64,000 nt of DNA from Methylocapsa sp. S129 (GTDB lineage: Bacteria > Pseudomonadota > Alphaproteobacteria > Rhizobiales > Beijerinckiaceae): positions 66,640-130,639 of the forward strand of contig NZ_LMUI01000023.1 of the NCBI RefSeq assembly GCF_009765995.1, in the 5' to 3' direction. This document shows, in pieces, positions 41,697 to 50,672 of this stretch. The notes under the pieces are model-generated. The model ran no database searches, was not told the origin of the DNA, and saw only the letters and a program-made list of their open reading frames with translations. The number at the start of each line of letters is the position of its first letter. Position 1 is the first letter of the stretch. The translations under genes were made by a program, and so were the position numbers.

Positions 41697-42689
41697 ATGA
41701 AAAAAACGATCTATGCATTGATTGCGTCAACGGCGCTGTTGGCTGCGGGCGCCGCGCACGCCGCCGATAAGGTGACGCTGCAGCTCAAATGGGTGACGCA
41801 AGCGCAGTTCGCCGGCTACTACGTCGCCAAAGACAAAGGCTTCTATAAGGACGCCGGCCTTGATGTCACGATCAAACCCGGCGGTCCCGACATTGGACCC
41901 GTCCAGGTGCTGGCGGGCGGCGGCGCCGATGTCGTGGTCGACTGGATGGCGGACGCGCTGCAGTCCCGCGAAAAAGGCGTCGCGATGGTCAATATCGCGC
42001 AGCCCTTCAAGCATTCGGGCCTGGAGTTGACCTGTCGCGCCGACACCGGCGTGAAAGCTCCCGCCGATCTCAAGAACCGCACGCTCGGCGTATGGTTCTA
42101 TGGCAACGAATTCCCCTTCCTGAACTGGATGGGCAAACTCGGACTCAAAACTGACGGTTCGCCCGGCGGCGTCAAAGTTCTCAAGCAGGGCTTCAACGTC
42201 GATCCGTTGATCCAAAAACAGGCCGATTGCATTTCGACGATGACCTACAACGAATATTTGCAGGTGCTCGACGCCGGCTACAAGCCCGACCAGCTCGTCG
42301 TCTTCAAATACGAGGATCAGGGTGTCGCCGTTCTGGAGGACGGCCTCTATGTGATGGAAGACAAACTGAAGGATCCCGCCTTCGTCGACAAGATGGCGCG
42401 TTTCGTCAAAGCCTCGATGAAGGGCTGGGCGTGGGCGCGCGAAAACAGCGACGCCGCAGCCAAGATCGTGCTCGAAAACGATTCGACCGGCGCCCAGACC
42501 GAGAAGCATCAGATCGGCATGATGGCTGAAATCAACAAACTGACCGCCGGTTCCGACGGCAAGCTTGATCCGGCCGATTATGCGCGCACCGTCAAGACGC
42601 TGCTCACCGGCGGTTCGGATCCGGTCATCTCCAAGGAGCCGACCGGCGCCTATTCGAATGTCGTGATCGACAAGGCGCTGGCCAAGTAA
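41697..42689 (+). CDS. NMT1/THI5-like periplasmic binding protein
   Basis: The 330-residue binding protein has a clear signal peptide (MKKTIYALIASTALLAAGAAHA). Its mature part resembles the NMT1/ThiY/SsuA type: LQLKWVTQAQFAGYYVAKDKGFYKDAGLDVTIKPGG, then VQVLAGGGADVVVDWMADAL. Relatives bind pyrimidine precursors such as hydroxymethylpyrimidine. Its position behind dihydropyrimidine genes and a RutR site suggests a catabolic pyrimidine. A GGAGGA ribosome site lies upstream, and a strong terminator follows at 42717. Confidence 0.85.
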   Translation: MKKTIYALIASTALLAAGAAHAADKVTLQLKWVTQAQFAGYYVAKDKGFYKDAGLDVTIKPGGPDIGPVQVLAGGGADVVVDWMADALQSREKGVAMVNIAQPFKHSGLELTCRADTGVKAPADLKNRTLGVWFYGNEFPFLNWMGKLGLKTDGSPGGVKVLKQGFNVDPLIQKQADCISTMTYNEYLQVLDAGYKPDQLVVFKYEDQGVAVLEDGLYVMEDKLKDPAFVDKMARFVKASMKGWAWARENSDAAAKIVLENDSTGAQTEKHQIGMMAEINKLTAGSDGKLDPADYARTVKTLLTGGSDPVISKEPTGAYSNVVIDKALAK

Positions 42690-42716
42690 ACCCTCGCCGA
42701 GGTCGACGCATCTCTC

Positions 42717-42749
42717 GCGCGGCGCATTTCCTTGCGCCGCGCTTTTTTT
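42717..42749 (+). terminator. Terminator of the pyrimidine operon
   Basis: A perfect 10-bp stem GCGCGGCGCA / TGCGCCGCGC with a 6-base loop is followed by seven T residues, 28 bases after the binding-protein stop. Confidence 0.92.
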
Positions 42750-42817
42750 CGCGCGAACAGCGCGATGGCGAAAGCCATTCGCCGTTCATTATGTTCTGAC
42801 GCATCAAAGGTCGCGCC

Positions 42818-43273
42818 ATGTCGCCCCTCTCTATTTTGCTTTCGCTTCTGGCGCTTATCGCGGGCTTCCTGTTCCCCTTTCAAGCCGTCATCAATGCGCA
42901 ACTTGGGCGCGGCATCGGCGGCCCGATCGCGGCGACAATGATTTCTTTCGCCGTCGGTTTGATTGTTCTCGTCGCGGTTAATTTCCTTGCTTTTCGTCAA
43001 ATACCAGCGCTCGACGATCTCACGAAACAGCCGCTTTATTTGCTACTCGCTGGCGGGGCGCTCGGCGCGATCTATGTGAGCGCCAATGTCTTTCTGGCGC
43101 CGCGCATTGGCGCTGGCGCCTTGCTTTGCCTCGTTGTCGCCGGGCAACTGATTGGCGCGCTGGCCATCGATCGCTTCGGCCTGTTTGGCCTCGCTATCCG
43201 GGAACTGACGCTTGGCCGGGTCGCGGGCGTGTTTCTCGTATTCGTCGGCGCCTTGCTGGTGCGGTTGACGTAA
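42818..43273 (+). CDS. DMT-superfamily half transporter (DUF606/YdcZ-like)
   Basis: This 151-residue inner-membrane protein has four to five hydrophobic helices and the phrases PFQAVINAQLGRGIGGPIAATMISF and GGALGAIYVSANVFLAPRIGAG typical of the DUF606 (YdcZ) family. These are half-length relatives of drug/metabolite transporters. The substrate is unknown. It is a single gene after the pyrimidine operon terminator. The following 246 bases up to 43519 contain no gene that I can see. Confidence 0.82.
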   Translation: MSPLSILLSLLALIAGFLFPFQAVINAQLGRGIGGPIAATMISFAVGLIVLVAVNFLAFRQIPALDDLTKQPLYLLLAGGALGAIYVSANVFLAPRIGAGALLCLVVAGQLIGALAIDRFGLFGLAIRELTLGRVAGVFLVFVGALLVRLT

Positions 43274-43519
43274 CGGAAGGCGCGCGAGCCCCAGCCGGCA
43301 ACGCGCAATTCCGAAGTCGCGGCATTATACCCCGTTATAACAACGAGATAAGCCTCAACATCGTGATTTTTAGCCCGCCGAACAATGCGGCTTCAGCCAA
43401 TTAGGCCGTCCGCCGCCCCCGATTCGTACCAATATTGCAACGGCACTGTTGCCGTAACCCCACAGTGTTCCCCACCGCGGTGCGGTATGATGCCTGAATT
43501 CTATTGAGACCTCCCAAGA

Positions 43520-44746
43520 ATGGCCAATTTCTCGATCCCAGCCTCCAACGACGCCGCAGAGGACGCCGCGCGCCTGCTGCAACGACTCGGCTATGTCGTT
43601 CTGGCGCTGGGGGCGCCTTGCGCCGAGGCTCTTTCGTCGCGTGCAATTTTCTTGTTCTTCCCGATCGGCATGGCGCTCCTGCTTGTCGCCGCCTTGCTCA
43701 GTCCGGTCCAGGGCGTTGGAGAGCGCCTCAATCAAGCGCTCTGGTCCCCGTTGGGATTGGTCAGCCTCGCACTTTTCGCCTGGAGCGCACTGTCATTGGC
43801 CTGGACGCCGTTTCCCGTCGAGGCGGTCGAGCATCTCTTCAAACTGGTGGGAACCGCATTGGTGGTTATCGTCGGGATCGCCTGCTCACGAGACCATATG
43901 CGGGCGGCGGACCTCTATTTGTTTCCGGTCGGCGTCGTTTTGGCGATGCTGGCGATCCTCGCGCTGGCCTTGGCGGACCATGCGGGCATAGGGTCCTATG
44001 CCGAGAGGATCGAGCGCAGCGGCGTCGCGCTTGTCGTCATGTTATGGCCCGCGATGGCGGGCCTGGCGGCGCGCGGACGCACCGGCCTGGCGCGTCTGCT
44101 CATGATCCTGACGGCGGCGTTCATTTTCGCCATTGGCGCGCCCGTCACGGCGGCGGCGCTGTTTGTCGGCCTTCTCGCGCTGTCTTTCGCCATGTCCGAC
44201 GTCAAACGAACGGTCTTCGACTTAGGCGTTCTGGCGGCGGCGATCGTCGTGCTCTCGCCGCTGGCGCCCGCCATTTCGCCAACGCTGGCGCGGTGGTTCT
44301 TCCATGCGAAGCTTTCAAGCCTGTCGGGACCTTTTGCGCCGCTGGCCGGCGCCGCCGAGATTCTGCTGCATGAGCCGTTCCGACTATTCACAGGCCATGG
44401 GATCGACACCTCGATCCGAGGCGTGGAAACGGGTCTGACGGCGCCCATTCCTCGCGTCGGTCTCTTCGAGATTTGGTACGAACTAGGGATCATCGGCGCG
44501 CTGCTTGGCGCGGCGCTCACATGGCTGGGGTTCCGCGGCGTCGGCGCCACAGGGGCAAAGATCGCGCCCTATCTGTTGGCGGCTTTTGCCTGCGATCTGA
44601 CTCTAGCGTTCCTGTCCGAGGATTTCTCGCAAATGTCCTGGGTGACTTTGCTTGCGGTGAGCGCCATCTCCGCTGGCGCGGCGGCCCGCAGTCAATATCG
44701 CACCAAACGCCCTTCCGCCACGACGACGCAGCAAGCAAGCCTGTGA
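43520..44746 (+). CDS. O-antigen ligase/polymerase-like membrane protein
   Basis: This 408-residue protein has about ten hydrophobic helices with few charged loops. Near the C-terminus is the periplasmic segment LFTGHGIDTSIRG then APIPRVGLFEIWYELGIIGALLGAAL, which resembles the Wzy/WaaL loop with its conserved His and acidic residue before the last helices. Such proteins join glycan chains in or on the membrane. It is not next to other polysaccharide genes, apart from the opgD/G gene that faces it. The exact reaction is unknown. Confidence 0.7.
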   Translation: MANFSIPASNDAAEDAARLLQRLGYVVLALGAPCAEALSSRAIFLFFPIGMALLLVAALLSPVQGVGERLNQALWSPLGLVSLALFAWSALSLAWTPFPVEAVEHLFKLVGTALVVIVGIACSRDHMRAADLYLFPVGVVLAMLAILALALADHAGIGSYAERIERSGVALVVMLWPAMAGLAARGRTGLARLLMILTAAFIFAIGAPVTAAALFVGLLALSFAMSDVKRTVFDLGVLAAAIVVLSPLAPAISPTLARWFFHAKLSSLSGPFAPLAGAAEILLHEPFRLFTGHGIDTSIRGVETGLTAPIPRVGLFEIWYELGIIGALLGAALTWLGFRGVGATGAKIAPYLLAAFACDLTLAFLSEDFSQMSWVTLLAVSAISAGAAARSQYRTKRPSATTTQQASL

Positions 44747-44782
44747 ACGCGCATGAGGAATGGCGAGTGACGGCTCCGCGAC

Positions 44783-46384
44783 TTAAAACGGATGGTATTG
44801 GAACATCCAGGTCTCTGTGAGAGTCTCGCCATTGGCCTGCAGGAAGCAGCGTAATTCGACCGGATCGGGTCCGCTGACAGGGTCAAGGTCGAACTGGACG
44901 CGCCAATGTCCGGGGACGTCGTCGGGAACCGCTTCAACGAGCTTATAGGTCGAGAACGAACCGCGCGAGGCGCTGAGCACCGGCTCGGGCACCGCTCCAT
45001 AGGGAAGGCTGGCGAGCGGGCCGCCTAAAAATTCGACCATGAACTTGCGTACGCCCGGAGGCCGCGGCAGACCCGCCTGCCCGCCCCTGCCCAGGCGCGT
45101 GGCGACGCAGCGTCCCAACTTGGACGGGTAAGGTTCGTCAGCGAGCCAATGCAGGCGATAAGAAAGATCGATCTGCGCATTGGCGGGAATCGGCTTCTCG
45201 GGCACCCACATGGCGACGACATTGTCGTGGATTTCGTCATCGGTCGGGATTTCGCAGAGCTGAATGGCGCCCTTGCCCCAGCCCTCGCCCTGCGGACCGG
45301 GCAAAGGCTCGACCCAAAGACTCGGACGGCGATCGTAGTTGACGCCGTCGAGATAATGGTCGAACACGCGATCGCGCTGAAGCAGGCCGAAGCCGCGCGG
45401 ATTATTGTCCGAAAAGGCCGAGACCATGATGCGCGGCGGATTGTTGAGGGGACGCCAGAGCCGCTCGCCATTGCCGCTCCACATCGCCAGCCCATCCGAA
45501 TCATGCACCTCGGGACGCCAGTCGATAGCCGTCTCTTTCTTGGTCTCGGAGAACCAGTACATCGAGGTCAAAGCGCCAATGCCGAAGCGTGAAACGGGGG
45601 CGCGCATGAAGAGCGACGAATCGATGTCCATCACGACGCCTTTGCCTCGCTTCATGATGAAGCGATAGGCGCCGACGATCGAAGGCCCTTCCATCAATGC
45701 ATAAAGGGTGACGCTGTCGGCGCCCTCATTCGAATCGATGAAGAAATTGGTGAAGTCCGGGAATTCCTCGGGATGATCGTCGACTGCGACGTTGAGCGCA
45801 ATGCCGCGCGCGGACAGGCCATATTGCCGGAGCTCGCCGATCGAACGGAAATAGGCCGCGCCGAGGAACGCCACCCAATCGTTCTTGTGCCAGTCGAGGG
45901 CGCCGTCGCGCGATTCCTGGATGCGAAAGCCGGCAAAGCCCGCCCCCTCCGGCATTTGCCGCGCAACCGAATCGGCGGGCATGTCGAAATAGGACTGATC
46001 GTAGATGATCTTGCGCGATTGACCGCCTTCGATCACATGAAGATCGACCGCCTTCTGGAAAAACAATCCTAAGTGAAAGAATTCGACGGGAAAGCGACCC
46101 GGGCCGTCGGCGAAAAGAGCGTGGTCGGTGCGGAACGTGATCTTGCCCCATTCCTCGTAATTGATCTTTTGAACAACCTGGGGCGCCGGATGCGCCGGCC
46201 CGACATAAGCCGAGCGCGCCATGTCCTTGGCGCGCGCCTTTAGTCCGTCATAGGAAAATGCGACCGGCTCGGTGAACCGCAGCGCTTCGGCGGCCTTCGC
46301 CTCGAAATCGGAAAGAGCGGCGAGACCGGCAGCCGTCGCGGCCGCGCCTTTCAACAGGGTGCGGCGATCAACCATGTCGGACAT
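44783..46384 (-). CDS. Periplasmic glucan biosynthesis protein OpgD/OpgG family
   Basis: This 533-residue exported protein has a twin-arginine signal (DRRTLLKGAAATAAGLAAL) like OpgD. A long beta-sandwich OpgG domain carries LRFTEPVAFSYDGLKARAKDMA, HGL-like HLGLFFQKAVDLHVIEGG, FFIDSNEGADSVTLYALMEGPSIVGAYRF and EPLPGPQGEGWGKGAIQLCEIPTDDEIHDNVV. The family acts on beta-1,2 backbones of osmoregulated periplasmic glucans. The glucosyltransferase OpgH is not nearby. AAGGAT five bases before the ATG supports the start. The Tat signal favours OpgD over OpgG. Confidence 0.85.
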   Translation of the reverse strand: MSDMVDRRTLLKGAAATAAGLAALSDFEAKAAEALRFTEPVAFSYDGLKARAKDMARSAYVGPAHPAPQVVQKINYEEWGKITFRTDHALFADGPGRFPVEFFHLGLFFQKAVDLHVIEGGQSRKIIYDQSYFDMPADSVARQMPEGAGFAGFRIQESRDGALDWHKNDWVAFLGAAYFRSIGELRQYGLSARGIALNVAVDDHPEEFPDFTNFFIDSNEGADSVTLYALMEGPSIVGAYRFIMKRGKGVVMDIDSSLFMRAPVSRFGIGALTSMYWFSETKKETAIDWRPEVHDSDGLAMWSGNGERLWRPLNNPPRIMVSAFSDNNPRGFGLLQRDRVFDHYLDGVNYDRRPSLWVEPLPGPQGEGWGKGAIQLCEIPTDDEIHDNVVAMWVPEKPIPANAQIDLSYRLHWLADEPYPSKLGRCVATRLGRGGQAGLPRPPGVRKFMVEFLGGPLASLPYGAVPEPVLSASRGSFSTYKLVEAVPDDVPGHWRVQFDLDPVSGPDPVELRCFLQANGETLTETWMFQYHPF

Positions 46385-46550
46385 GAGAATCCTTTTTGGA
46401 GGGATGACGTTTCAGCGCTGCTTAAAGCATTTCTCGACCAAGTGGAATCAAGTTCAGGCGAAGAAAGAAGCGCCGGCAAATCGCCGCCGGCCCGATAGAT
46501 TACGGGCTAGCGGCGCGAATGCCGCCGGAACGCCCGCGTGTTGCCATACA

Positions 46551-46997
46551 ATGGCGCGGCGCCTATACCCTACTGGCTCGCGCTTTCGCGAGGCTGTCGG
46601 CGGATTGTGCGTGCAAACGGGTTCTGACGACCAAGATTACCCACCGATCTCGCCCATTTCAGCGGGTTTGGCGGGGCGCTGTCCTCGATGCGGCGACGGC
46701 CGGATGTTTTCCGGATTCATCAACGTCGCGCCCCGTTGCGAGAATTGCGGTCTCGATTATTCCTTCGCCGAATCGGGCGACGGCCCGGCGGTGTTCGTCG
46801 CGTTGTTCGGCGGGTTCGTCGTCCTTGGCGCCGCGCTATGGACGGAGGTCGTCTATCAGCCGCCGATGTGGGTCCATATGGTCGTCTTCCTGCCGCTGAC
46901 GCTGATCGTCTGCCTCGGTCTGCTGCGCCCTTTCAAGGGCCTGCTGATCGCTCTGCAATACCGCAACAAGGCGGAACTCGGCCGGCTCAAGGGCTGA
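46551..46997 (+). CDS. DUF983 membrane protein with zinc ribbon
   Basis: This 148-residue protein has an N-terminal CPRCGDGRMF and CENCGLDY pair that should bind zinc, followed by two hydrophobic helices (VFVALFGGFVVLGAAL and VHMVVFLPLTLIVCLGLL). In Rhizobiales DUF983 genes usually sit with cytochrome c oxidase genes next to surf1, as here, so a role in oxidase assembly is plausible. ATG 46551 gives the normal family length; the much longer ORF overlaps opgD antisense. It is followed by surf1 after three bases. Confidence 0.82.
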   Translation: MARRLYPTGSRFREAVGGLCVQTGSDDQDYPPISPISAGLAGRCPRCGDGRMFSGFINVAPRCENCGLDYSFAESGDGPAVFVALFGGFVVLGAALWTEVVYQPPMWVHMVVFLPLTLIVCLGLLRPFKGLLIALQYRNKAELGRLKG

Positions 46998-47000
46998 GCG

Positions 47001-47735
47001 ATGTCGGCAAGGCTGCGATCCCTGCTTTGGCTCGGCCTGTTCGCTCTAGTGGGTCTGGCGGGCCTGCTCTGGCTTGGCTTCTGGCAATTGGACCGCCTCG
47101 CCTGGAAGGAAAACCTGATCGCTGAGGTACAGGCGCGCGTCGCCGCGCCGCCGGTCGAGGCGCCGCCCGAGGCCGATTGGGCGAAGCTCGCGCCAAACGA
47201 CTACGAATATCGCCATGTGCGCCTCAGCGGCGTCTATGAGCTCGGCCGCCAGGTTTTTGTCTTTCGCGCGCTGGACAATCCGCATGGCCGCTTCAGCGGC
47301 CCCGGCTATCTCGTCCTGACGCCGCTGCGCCTCGCCGATGGCCCTGTTGTCATCGTCAATCGCGGATTCATTCCCAACGATCAAAAGGCGCGATTCGCCG
47401 CGCAATCGGACAAAGCGTCGGGAGAGACTGTCGTGACGGGATTGATGCGCGCGAGCGAACCGCGCACCTGGTTCACGCCGCCCGACGACGCCGCGCACGG
47501 CCAATGGTTCACGCGCGATCCCGGCGCGATCGCCGCCGCGCTCAAGCTGGAGCGCGCAGCGCCGTTTACGATCGACGCGGACGCGACGGGAAGCCCGGGC
47601 GACCTGCCGCAAGGAGGCGAGACAATTCTCGCCTTCCCCAACAATCACCTGGGATACGCCTTCACCTGGTTCGGGATGGCGCTGGCTTTGGCCGGCGTAT
47701 TCTGCGCCTACGCCGTGACGCGGCTGCGGGCCTAA
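47001..47735 (+). CDS. SURF1 family cytochrome oxidase assembly protein
   Basis: SURF1 helps insert heme a into cytochrome c oxidase. The 244-residue protein has transmembrane helices at both ends (LLWLGLFALVGLAGLLWLGFW and GYAFTWFGMALALAGVFCAY). The family periplasmic domain carries YEYRHVRLSGVYELGRQVFV, VIVNRGFIPNDQK and the end motif NNHLGYAFTWFGMA. It is paired with the DUF983 gene three bases upstream. The usual ctaC-ctaE genes are not in this window. Confidence 0.9.
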   Translation: MSARLRSLLWLGLFALVGLAGLLWLGFWQLDRLAWKENLIAEVQARVAAPPVEAPPEADWAKLAPNDYEYRHVRLSGVYELGRQVFVFRALDNPHGRFSGPGYLVLTPLRLADGPVVIVNRGFIPNDQKARFAAQSDKASGETVVTGLMRASEPRTWFTPPDDAAHGQWFTRDPGAIAAALKLERAAPFTIDADATGSPGDLPQGGETILAFPNNHLGYAFTWFGMALALAGVFCAYAVTRLRA

Positions 47736-47745
47736 AGCTTAGAAA

Positions 47746-47820
47746 TGGTGGGCACGACAGGGATTGAACCTGTGACCCCTCCCATGTCAAGGGAGTGCTC
47801 TCCCGCTGAGCTACGCGCCC
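47746..47820 (-). tRNA. tRNA-Val (anticodon GAC)
   Basis: On the minus strand a complete cloverleaf folds: acceptor GGGCGCG / CGTGCCC, a D-arm, anticodon stem CTCCC / GGGAG around loop TTGACAT, and a T-arm with TTCAATC. The 3' CCA is encoded (47748-47746). The anticodon GAC reads valine GUC/GUU. Confidence 0.95.
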
Positions 47821-47973
47821 ATCTCCGACCCGAGCCGCGAGGCTCCGACGTGAGAAGGTCGGCGGGGTATAGCGACTCATCGCGGAGCGCGCAATCCCGA
47901 TTCAACGCGGCGTTCAATCACCGATAATCCAACCTTGTCCCATCTACCCCTTTGGGGTATGAGAAGGGGGAGG

Positions 47974-48318
47974 ATGGCGCCTTCCCTAATCACAGTTGTC
48001 GAGACGAGCCCCTATCTCAAAATGGGCGCCGATATCATGGACGAGGCCGAAAGGACCGTTGTGATCAACATGATTGCTGCGGACCCGCAATCGGGTGATG
48101 TGATCCGGGACACCGGAGGTCTACGAAAGGTGAGAATTCCTTTGCAAGGTCGGGGCAAGCGTGGGGGCGGCAGGCTCATCACCTTTTTCCACGATATGGG
48201 AATGCCGGTGTTTCTGATCGCTGTTTACGCCAAAAGCGACCAAACGGATCTCGACCCGCTGCAACGCAAGCAGGCGAGAGCGCTGACTGACGCAATCCGC
48301 GCGCAGTATGGAAGATAA
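47974..48318 (+). CDS. RelE/HigB-like toxin of a type II toxin-antitoxin pair
   Basis: The 114-residue protein has the RelE/HigB-2 fold signature: VVINMIAADPQSGDVIRDTGGLRKVRIPLQGRGKRGGGRLITFFHDMGMPVFLIAVYAKSDQTDLDPLQRK. Such toxins cleave mRNA on the ribosome. ATG 47974 follows GGGGGAGG; the longer ORF starts with TTG. It lies 50 bases before an HTH gene of the NadS type. The pair is just downstream of tRNA-Val, a frequent integration spot, though no integrase or duplicated tRNA end is visible. Confidence 0.83.
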   Translation: MAPSLITVVETSPYLKMGADIMDEAERTVVINMIAADPQSGDVIRDTGGLRKVRIPLQGRGKRGGGRLITFFHDMGMPVFLIAVYAKSDQTDLDPLQRKQARALTDAIRAQYGR

Positions 48319-48368
48319 AGCAGTCGCCCAGGGTGCTCATGCCCGCCGAGATTACGAAAGATAAGTCG

Positions 48369-48710
48369 ATGAACAAGAAAGACTTCGAGACGCTGATCGC
48401 GGGGCTTGGCGACGCCTTGTCTTACGCCAAAGGGCAGCCGAGTCCCGGCGCGAGAGTCCATAAAGTGAAGGTCGACCGCACCTTCGTCGCGACGACACGA
48501 TTGAACGCCGGCTTGACGCAGGAGGAATTTGCCAAGGTCACGGGCGCCTCTCTCGGCACGGTGCGCAAGTGGGAACGCGGCGAGCGCTCGCCATCCGGCG
48601 CTGCTGGAATGCTCGTGCGAATTCTTGCGCGCAAACCCAAACTGGTGATTGAGGAAGCCGGGATCAGACCGGCGAAGACGCGTCGCCAGCGCCAAACCAA
48701 GGCGGCGTGA
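48369..48710 (+). CDS. NadS/HigA-like HTH antitoxin
   Basis: This 113-residue protein has an N-terminal dimer segment and a Xre-type helix-turn-helix (NAGLTQEEFAKVTGASLGTVRKWERGERSPSGAAGMLVRILARKP, about residues 52-96). Toxin before antitoxin is the order found in HigBA and RelE/NadS pairs. It should neutralise the RelE-like toxin and repress the shared promoter upstream of 47974. ATG 48369 is the first good start after the toxin stop. Confidence 0.83.
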   Translation: MNKKDFETLIAGLGDALSYAKGQPSPGARVHKVKVDRTFVATTRLNAGLTQEEFAKVTGASLGTVRKWERGERSPSGAAGMLVRILARKPKLVIEEAGIRPAKTRRQRQTKAA

Positions 48711-48885
48711 ACTTTACGCAAGCGCCGATTGACTTGGGCGTCGCGACGTGGTTTCCAACGTCCTGCGCTACAAGTGAGACGAGCGCCTGAGCGAACCATG
48801 ACCATCGCAATGTCCAAACGGCTGACGAAAACCCAGCCCGCCGCCCGCAAAGGCGGCGCGACGCTTTAGTCTTGCCCTCAGCTCC

Positions 48886-48917
48886 GGTTCCTCCCCCGGC
48901 GGGGGTTTTGAGGAACC
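48886..48917. other. Hairpin between the antitoxin gene and asd
   Basis: An 8-bp stem GGTTCCTC / GAGGAACC encloses a C-run and G-run that can pair further, with TTTT on the right arm. It lies in the 260-base gap before asd, 54 bases upstream of the asd ATG, and may be a terminator of the antitoxin transcript or an asd leader structure. Confidence 0.5.
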
Positions 48918-48970
48918 AGCCCCCAGGGGCGACGCGGGGGGAATATCGGTCAGCAAAAGGAAATCGTGAG

Positions 48971-50008
48971 ATGGCAGGCTTCAAGGTCGCAATCGTCGGC
49001 GCGACGGGCAATGTGGGCCGCGAAATGCTCGACATATTGGCGGAGCGCCGCTTTCCCGTGAGCGAAGTCGTGGCGCTGGCTTCGTCTCGTTCATTGGGCC
49101 GCGAAGTGTCGTTCGGCGACAGGACGCTGAAGTGCAAAAATCTCGAGCACTACGATTTCTCGGACACCGACATCTGCCTGATGTCGGCGGGCGGCGCGGT
49201 GTCGAAGGAATGGTCGCCGAAGATTGGCGCCAAGGGCTGCGTCGTCATCGACAATTCCTCGGCCTGGCGCATGGACCCTGACGTGCCGCTGGTCGTGCCG
49301 GAAGTGAACGCGGACGCGGCCAAGGGCTTTTCCAAGAAATATATCATCGCCAATCCCAATTGCTCGACCGCGCAACTCGTCGTCGCCCTCAAGCCCTTGC
49401 ACGACAAGGCGACGATCAAGCGCGTCATCGTCTCCACCTATCAATCGGTGTCGGGCGCGGGCAAGGACGCGATGGACGAATTATTCTCTCAGACCCGCGC
49501 CGTCTTTGTCTCCGATCCGGTCGAGGCCAAGAAATTCCCCAAGCGCATCGCTTTCAATGTGATCCCTGAGATCGACGTCTTCATGGAGGACGGCTTCACC
49601 AAAGAAGAGTGGAAGATGGTCGTCGAGACCAAGAAAATCCTCGACCCTAAGATCAAGCTTGTCGCGACCTGCGTGCGCGTGCCGGTCTTCATCGGCCATT
49701 CGGAGGCGGTCAATATCGAGTTCGAAAATCCGATCAGCGCCGATGAGGCGCGCGACATCTTGCGCGAAGCGCCGGGTTGCCTGGTCATCGACCGGCGCGA
49801 GTCCGGTGGCTACATCACTCCGCACGAAGCCGCCGGCGAGGATGCGACCTATATCTCGCGCATCCGCGAGGACCCGACCATCGACAACGGCCTCGTGCTG
49901 TGGTGCGTGTCGGACAATCTGCGCAAGGGCGCCGCGCTCAACGCGATCCAGATCGCCGAGGTTATCGTCAATCGCGGCTGGCTGAAGGCCAAGCAAAAGG
50001 TGGCGTGA
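48971..50008 (+). CDS. asd: Aspartate-semialdehyde dehydrogenase
   Basis: This enzyme reduces aspartyl phosphate to aspartate semialdehyde, leading to lysine, diaminopimelate, threonine and methionine. The 345-residue protein has the NADP motif VAIVGATGNVGREML at residues 5-19, the catalytic Cys in IIANPNCSTAQLVVALKPLH near residue 134 and the substrate region STYQSVSGAGKDAMDEL. The late RVPVFIGHSEAVNIEFE contains the catalytic His. ATG 48971 follows AAAGGAAA. It is monocistronic, with a 664-base gap after it. Confidence 0.95.
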   Translation: MAGFKVAIVGATGNVGREMLDILAERRFPVSEVVALASSRSLGREVSFGDRTLKCKNLEHYDFSDTDICLMSAGGAVSKEWSPKIGAKGCVVIDNSSAWRMDPDVPLVVPEVNADAAKGFSKKYIIANPNCSTAQLVVALKPLHDKATIKRVIVSTYQSVSGAGKDAMDELFSQTRAVFVSDPVEAKKFPKRIAFNVIPEIDVFMEDGFTKEEWKMVVETKKILDPKIKLVATCVRVPVFIGHSEAVNIEFENPISADEARDILREAPGCLVIDRRESGGYITPHEAAGEDATYISRIREDPTIDNGLVLWCVSDNLRKGAALNAIQIAEVIVNRGWLKAKQKVA

Positions 50009-50672
50009 AAGACGCCCGTCGCGCGGCCGCTTGCGACGCGCCAAACCGCCCTTCCGCCGATCGACAGGCGGGAGGGTTTCGAGCGACGCCTGGCGCCGCG
50101 CGCGAGGGCGACAAAAAGCGCCGATGGAATAGCCGCGGAATAGCCGGAGCGCCCGAAGGGCCAGAGAGGGTCCGTCGAAATTCCCGCTAAGTCCTTGATT
50201 TTTGGATGCGCGGAAGCGCCGATGCATCCGCGAAACGGGCGATATCAAAGACTTAACCCCCCTTTGGCCTTCCAAATCGAAATTTTCAGACGCAAAATCG
50301 CCTGCGCCTGACGGCAAAGCGGTCGCGCTGGCCGCGCGCTTTGGTCCAGGCGATCGGGTTTTCGGGCGGCGCGGACAGGCATTCAAAGCGGGCCTTCTTG
50401 TGAATTGTCCTTTTGGAAAACAACGCGGAAAGATTATCATAAATTCGTATTTTCAGAAAGAATATTCGTGGATGCCGTCTTCGCGGCGATATATCACATG
50501 GATCGTTAAAATCCATTTATTTACAGTGAAATATAGACGCGCAAAGGAAGCAGAATTTATCCGTTGATTGCATGGCGGAGCGGCCTCCATGCAATCAATG
50601 GAAGCGTGGCGCTGAGCCTAGCGCAAAGGCGTCCGGACGAAAGGACGACCGGCCCGACATTCCAAAGCGCCG
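50009..50672. other. Long gap with an A/T-rich patch and a long hairpin
   Basis: I see no supported gene in these 664 bases between asd and the LysR gene. Around 50430-50560 the composition turns A/T-rich. At 50562-50600 there is an inverted repeat with 12-bp perfect arms (TTGATTGCATGG / CCATGCAATCAA) around an 11-base centre. It lacks a T-run, so it does not look like a standard terminator; a MITE end or small regulatory RNA structure is possible. An open frame at 50202-50567 has no recognisable content. Confidence 0.5.

Noticed and set aside
50202-50567. A 121-codon open frame in the asd-LysR gap
   Set aside because: It has no ribosome site, no recognisable motif, and crosses from GC-rich to A/T-rich DNA with an abrupt composition change.
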